From: Adineta ricciae
Lineage: Eukaryota; Rotifera; Eurotatoria; Adinetida; Adinetidae
Reading direction: 5' to 3'
Assembly: GCA_905250025.1 (NCBI GenBank)
Contig: CAJNOJ010000171.1
Location: forward strand, 62,001 to 126,000
Length of the DNA: 64,000 nucleotides
Under the pieces are notes generated by a model, which was given only the letters and a program-made list of their open reading frames with translations, was not told the DNA's origin and ran no database searches. This document shows, piece by piece, positions 58,398-64,000 of this stretch. Position numbers and translations under genes: made by a program. Every line of letters starts with the position of its first letter. Position 1 is the first letter of the stretch.

Positions 58398-60112
58398 TAC
58401 CGCTACTCAACCATTTAGTGTTCCAGTGAAAATTTTAGACACGGAAAAATCGAAATATCAATCCGTGGAATTAACTATCAGTGAAGAACAAGATATTTTT
58501 ATTGATGATCGTACATTTGAACCGATCAAAGAACTATACGACTTCACTGCGAATATCTCTGAGTTTCGTATTAAATTCGAAAAATTCACTGCACTTCACT
58601 TGATGTCACCTGGTATTTTCAATCGAGTATTTCCCGATAATTTATCTCCCAACACACGAAAACATATGGTAAGTTCAGAAAGAAGTCTTTTCCTCCCATT
58701 TCTGGAACTTCTATGAATGACAGTTGTTTCTTCTAGGCTGTCGAAATCTACAATCCTATGGTTCAACCAAATGATAATCCATACTTATTTCAAAACTTGT
58801 CTATTGATACTTTAAAACTTTATGCAACATATCCATTTAATGGTACATTTCAACAAATGTTCGATGGTGCGAATATCAAATATTTACGTTTATCTGGTGT
58901 TGATATGCGCTCGGATGTTTCTCAAAGATTTACAGGCAATATTCACCGTTTAGAATTAGCTAAACAAGCTTCGGTAATCAGCGTTGAATACTTTCCTGTT
59001 TATCCAGCACATAAATTGGTTATTAATGCGTATTATGTCAGCGAATTTAATCCTCAACATCCATCGAATTATAAGAATTTAGATGAAATACGTGTTTACA
59101 CTATGTACAGGATTCCAGCTAAGGCTTTTCATCAATATTCAATCATTCGAAGATTATCTATTTCAACTGAAAACGATATTGATCCACATGCACTTGATGG
59201 TTTAGATAATTTAGAAGAACTTGTGATTGAAGATACGGAAATCGATTTGAATCTTTTGAATAATTTACCAAAACTAAAAGAATTGCAAGTCGATATCAAA
59301 AAGTTAAATGAGGAAAGTCAATGCAAATTAATCGAAAAAGTGTCTAAAGGAGAATTGGCTGTGCGAAGTAATTTTCAAATAAAACAAAATAAATTAGTCA
59401 TATGATCTTTTCTTGCATTCTAGCGAATCCACTTGATGAAGAATGCACATGTATCACTGCCTATTTGAATGCTGCTCTAGGTGAAACGCCATGTGATGCC
59501 GAAGAATGTGAAAATTCAGCATGTTTCGTAATCAAACAGAATTATGATGCGAAAACACATACATTTAAAACACCTTTATCTATTCCACGTTCAGATGGTA
59601 CAAATGCATTACGAAAACGTCAAGAACGTGTTTATACAACACCATATCTAATATCGTCCGAAGATCAAGACAAATTTCGAAAAGGTGTAAACTACGAAAA
59701 ATGGATCGATATTTTATCTCTAGATCAACCTTCAAAATATGCTGATGAAAGTGTAACAGCATCGGAAAATGTTTGTGGAGAAGAGTTATCGAAACAAAAG
59801 ACTGTGGATCTTGATCAGATCAAGATGTTGGTCAATTTAATTCAAAAAGAAATGCTTGATGTACACTTATGATGAGCGTTGATAGATGATCAATATACAA
59901 ATATAAAATGGATATTGTTTATGCATGATGCCGTGGGGATACACCAGTAATACGATCATATTCCATCACTACAAGACACTTTTGTACTTTTTTCAAGACA
60001 TAGGTGAAGTAAAAATGATATACTGACATACCCTTACCCAAAAGTAGGTATTGTAATTAATTTAACAATCCAGGGAATTTAGTTTCTATTGTTTAAATCT
60101 AGAACGAATGCC

Positions 60113-61760
60113 ATGTGGATACGATGGATGCAAATATCATTATTTTTGCGGGTATCACTGATTTTTCTTTTAGCTAACCAATGTACTTCTATTGAATTTG
60201 ATCGAGTGAATCAGTCAAATGCGATTCTCGATGTGAATATATGTTTCTTTTTACAAATGAAAAGACAATTGAAAGTTTTATTCATAAATTATATGACGCG
60301 AAAAAAAGCAATTAGCTGAAGATATGACCATTCCGACCAATGGTTCACTATGTTATATTCATCTGAATTGCAATCGTGGATTTCCATTATGTTTTAATTG
60401 GCATGAAATATGTAATAGACAAATCGATTGTGTTGATGAACCAACGGGGACATTTCAATCTGATCTTAAGAGTTGTGTCAATCGTTTTAGCAATTCATGT
60501 ATCAACGGATGAATTGAACTAGTAAATTAGGTAATGCTAAACGAAAGCAATTTATTTATTCAATGTTTATTTACACGACTTGTCATACGGTAATGCTCTA
60601 TTACCTAATTATATTCGTTATAATAAATATCGTTTTAAATGCAATGATCAATCGAAAATATGCTGATCACCAAGTGTTGATCATAATTTCTTCTGTACTG
60701 TATCTAATCAAAAACAAAACTTTAATGAAATACATTTTCATCATACTTGTAACGGTATTACCATCTTGTACCACAAGAAACTTATAGTGACGAAACAGAT
60801 TGTCAATATATTGACCATGTAATTGCATTTATACGAGATGTCATTAGAACAAAAGAGTGATGATATAATCGATTGTCATGTATCACAAGAAGAAAATAAG
60901 TGTCATTGCTGGAATATCACATATTGTATTCCACTTACGAAATTATGAGCTTATTGATATTCTTCACTATGAAATTCAACGTTATTTAACATTCTCTCAA
61001 CAATCAAAGCAAGTGTAAGTATTGCAATATTTATGTTTATTTTTGATTTTATCAATAGAAGTTTTGCTGTTTTAACTTTTCATCGAAAACGATCGCAACA
61101 AGTCGGATGTGGATTCTATTTATTTAGCTTGTCAATGATCACAATTTTTACGATGATTTTTTAAAAATTAAACTTTGGTTTGTAATTTTATTTCAAACTG
61201 ATTGTATCCTTAATCAAATAATTCTTCGATTTGATTGCAAATTTATCAAATATTTATTAAAACGTTCGATTTATATAGATATGTAGTTTAATGTATATGT
61301 TGCAATTGAACGAGCAATTCCAGTTCTTTTTGAAATTCGTTTGAATAAAGCAAGAAGTAAATCTATTGCTAAATTGATTATTTTATTAGTCATCACTTGC
61401 ATTACGGTTTCTATTATTGATGGGTCACTTTATCATGATATGTATCATGATGAAGAAGAACAACGAATTCTGTGTTCCACACTATTCACAAATCATATAT
61501 AAATTTATAGTTCGACAGTTCTCTTAATTCATTTTCGGCATGCTTTTTAATTATTATGACTGCACGTCAACGTAATAAAAGTCATGCCTTCTCCACAACA
61601 TCTTCTCGAGCAACTTATTGAACATATAAACAAATTCTCATCAGTTTAATTGTTCCCATTATTTTATTTTTGTCACGTTTGGTTATTTCTTTATTTAAAG
61701 AAGTTATCGCACTGCTTCAGTCGAACATACGACCTATATTCAAATGGCTCCTATCTAATC
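60113..61760 (+). pseudogene. Decayed receptor with LDL-receptor class A and 7TM parts
   Basis: A signal-like start (MWIRWMQISLFLRV, 60113) precedes, in another frame, MTIPTNGSLCYIHLNC and CFNWHEICNRQIDCVDEP, which resembles an LDLa/Cys-rich module. Further on, CHVSQEENKCHC lies near 60870. From about 61300 to 61500 a frame reads VAIERAIPVLFEIRLNKARS (TM3 end, with ERA, and loop) and a TM4-like helix. Near 61555-61760 MTARQRNKSHAFSTTSSRA and a hydrophobic helix follow (TM5-6 region), with an in-frame stop between them. Several stops and frame changes show it is dead. It follows the order of rotifer LDLa-7TM receptors. Confidence 0.65.
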
Positions 61761-64000
61761 ATTATTAAAGCAGGAACCTGATAACTAAAAGAAAATAATT
61801 AATACAGATTATAGCTTTCTAGTGGATCCACCAAACCTATTAACAGCTAGTAAGCAGAGATCGTTTGGATCCGAGACAAGGCTAATAACTTTCTCCACAT
61901 TGAAGTTTCATTAATAAGGAATGAATTCGTACTTTTCACACGTTGATTAGCTGACCAGTATAGTAAGACTAGTCAGCCTAGAAAAGTGGAGACGTAGCGC
62001 ATACGTAAAATATGACTCTTTTATAGTATATATCACGCTCTAGTCATTTTAACATCCATATGCGCGATTAGGAAACACTACTAGTTGGCATAACATTTAT
62101 GAAATCTGATAGATATTTCTATTATTCTATATTCGCAGTTTTTGAAAATCAGTGGAATTGAATAAAATACACCAATTCAATTTTCGTATTCCAAAATTTA
62201 TCAACAATACCGGCACAGCCGCTCTGTCAGACTGATTCTACATAATATTAATTCATTAACGGATGACACAATTCTAGAAGCTGTACAAAATAGACAAGCA
62301 GGCTTTCAGTAATCACACGTTAAAAACTAAAGAGCGCTCAAGCTAGATGCATATCGACTGCAGATTTTATGCAAACAATAGTCTTCCGATTACATGCAGT
62401 GAATTTCATTACCTTGCAGTACTTTCAGATGAAGTAAATATAGTGCCAAAAAATACAAATCAGAGTTCAGTTACTCACATCCGGTTATCCTTATTTTCCG
62501 TATATGCTTTTATCATTCACTAAGACTGATTACATTCCATATAAATGTTATCCGCGAAGCACAAACTTCTCAAAATACTTTATCAGGCTAAATCTACTGA
62601 TCTCCATCGTTGGTGTTCTTTATTTCAGTTACAACTCCAACAAACTCCATTTTATTTTTCTTAATAGTTTAACACAGCTATGATCTCTATAAAGCTTGGA
62701 TAGAATGATTAAAATATTAATTGGTACACGAATCAAACGCTCTCTATCGTTCTTTTTAAAATTCCTATAGTTGATGTCACCAACGTGATGGAACATGTAA
62801 AATTAGCTGGCTGATATAATTTCAATATTGACCCACACAAACTCCTGGATATTTTTCCAACTTCAACTCCACTTCAACAATCACATCATATCAACTTCGT
62901 GAGTGTTTGGACATGTACATCTCCTACAGAGTGTTAACACTCGCTGGATTACGTCTGCTATTGTGATATTGTTTTTTTTTGCATTGACATTCAGCTGGTC
63001 ATGCACTCGACTGGTGGGATAATGGTGTTGTTAAAAGAATGACTATTGAAGGTTCTGGCGAAGAGCGTTAGTAGTAATCTGAGCCCACGGAGTGTCGTTC
63101 AGATGCTAAAAGATGATATAGGCAGGGTGATATTTGATCTATTGCCTGCTGGAAATATATGATGTAAACTACACATTTTTGATAGAATACGATGAAGTGT
63201 TCCACGAAAGAAAAAGAATTTAACATGAAAATGAAACTTTGCGTTTTCTCAGCGAAAAGGTTTGCTTGATTGGACGACTCGACCCGACTGAACGGTGCAT
63301 CCACCTTGACAATTTAATACATGCTGCGTGTGCACTGGACTTCGTCAGTATGTCATTTGCCCTTTCTCACTCTATCTTATTCACGTGCTCCGCGGCGACT
63401 TTTGACATAAAACATACCGAAAAATACGACGGAGGATTATGTGAGGAACATTCGACATATATATCAACATGTGTATCCGGGCATCCATACAGACGGTTTC
63501 CTCTGTTCGCAAAATCTACATCAGAGTCGACTTACAGAGATCATCATATAACCGACATTATCGACAGGTGCTGACGCTCCTACCTCCACAGTGTATTTGA
63601 CACCTATATAAAAAAAATACCGTTTGTAACATAAATGAGCCCATCATCACTCATCCTTCCGTCAAAACCACTTACTGATCCGTCCTATATGTCTTACTCG
63701 AAGAAGATATTAGACACCGAGTCTCGTACATATTTTCACCAAATATAGGTTCAAATTTCTCTCTAAAACACATATACCATATGTCAGTCCTCCAGATATC
63801 TTTCTGCAGTTGAAGGTTTTCATTTATTGATATAAACTCAAACAACAGTAAAACACCCTCATCCTGACACAAAAAAAGCCTCACACGCACATAAAAATCT
63901 TAAGAAACATATATTTTCCAATACAAACTTAATGCATGTCGCACAAACACAAATGATCCGGCTAGGCACCTATCTCCCTCACTCACAAACAACCATCACA
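61761..64000. other. No gene recognised; compositionally different tail
   Basis: No convincing coding frame. The base composition looks less A/T-homopolymer-rich than the rest, with a short hairpin GCTGACCAGTA...TAGTCAGC near 61949-61977. The 111-codon frame at 63239-63574 shows no family features. It could be old transposon or non-coding DNA. Confidence 0.45.

Larger units (their letters stand above)
55639..59872 (+). pseudogene. Secreted leucine-rich-repeat gene split by a hAT transposon
   Basis: The coding parts are 55639-55787, 58398-58668, 58737-59367 and 59424-59872. Without the insert they total 1500 nt, a 499-residue protein without any other break. It has a signal peptide (residues about 1-21), a Cys-rich N-cap (NCRAVENFECRCWEHSVQC), leucine-rich repeats (LDNLEELVIEDTEID and neighbours, about residues 150-340), then a cysteine-rich C-cap (DEECTC, ETPCDAEECENSAC) and a charged tail. 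This fits an exported LRR recognition or matrix protein; no named family. The element sits after codon 49, within SVQC, in the same orientation. The frame reads on perfectly after the second copy of the 8-bp target duplication. With the insert, translation runs into the element and stops, so this allele is presumably dead. Confidence 0.85.

Noticed and set aside
63239-63574. 111-codon frame in the right tail
   Set aside because: No recognisable domain, signal peptide or splice structure; the composition does not resemble neighbouring genes enough to call it.
1-64000. tRNA, rRNA and CRISPR arrays
   Set aside because: None seen by eye: no B-box-like tRNA core in a plausible cloverleaf, no rRNA motifs and no regularly spaced repeats. 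A tRNAscan or Rfam search would be decisive.

Overview
This is nuclear DNA of a small, intron-rich, AT-rich animal genome. The gene content points to a bdelloid rotifer, probably Adineta or Rotaria type. The evidence is the combination of many 50-70 bp introns, several ADP-ribosyltransferase (ART)/TPR proteins, an FG-GAP propeller protein, divergent rhodopsin-type receptors, apple-like secreted proteins, and metabolic genes with a bacterial or fungal look (an intronless esterase and an LPMO-like protein). The taxonomic call is an inference from family content; no rRNA or mitochondrial marker is present.

Layout. 0-10 kb: a 7TM receptor cut by the window edge, a decayed multi-domain membrane protein, a 339-aa multi-pass protein, a secreted apple/sugar-binding-like protein and a second 7TM receptor. 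11-15 kb: a dead ART-TPR copy, an ART gene with one frameshift, and convergent to it a six-exon mitochondrial ornithine carrier. 15.4-22 kb: a fold-back inverted repeat, a bacterial-type esterase, an apple/propeller secreted protein, a histidine-rich secreted precursor and a third 7TM receptor. 22.8-31 kb: two ART-family genes flank an LPMO-like secreted enzyme. 33-38 kb: mitochondrial phosphate carrier and a TMEM272-like protein. 40-47.4 kb: an unrecognised gene end, then a large gene for a membrane protein with three tandem cysteine-rich ectodomains, followed 21 bp later by an FG-GAP/VCBS propeller gene. 47.6-52 kb: a receptor fragment, a dying leucine-rich-repeat gene made of 84-bp exons, and a short phosphatidylserine synthase. 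53-60 kb: another decayed three-ectodomain locus, then a secreted LRR gene split by a complete hAT transposon with perfect 8-bp target duplication. 60-64 kb: a decayed LDLa/7TM receptor and a gene-free tail.

The most notable items are (1) the cysteine-rich tandem ectodomain family, present as one apparently intact three-unit gene, two decayed multi-unit copies and perhaps one small fragment; a 59-bp intron decides between a one-unit and a three-unit product; (2) the LPMO-like gene, whose copper-binding N-terminal histidine lies in a 41-bp exon that plain ORF calling misses; and (3) a structurally intact hAT element sitting in frame inside an otherwise open host gene, which suggests a very recent or allele-specific insertion. 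Mitochondrial carriers and the lipid enzyme are ordinary housekeeping genes. The rest looks like accessory, surface-exposed or secreted repertoire with many broken copies.

Exon coordinates were joined by hand from splice signals and frame continuity; total lengths divide by three for every gene presented as complete, except the ART gene, which has a frameshift. Homology statements come from recognised motifs, not database searches.
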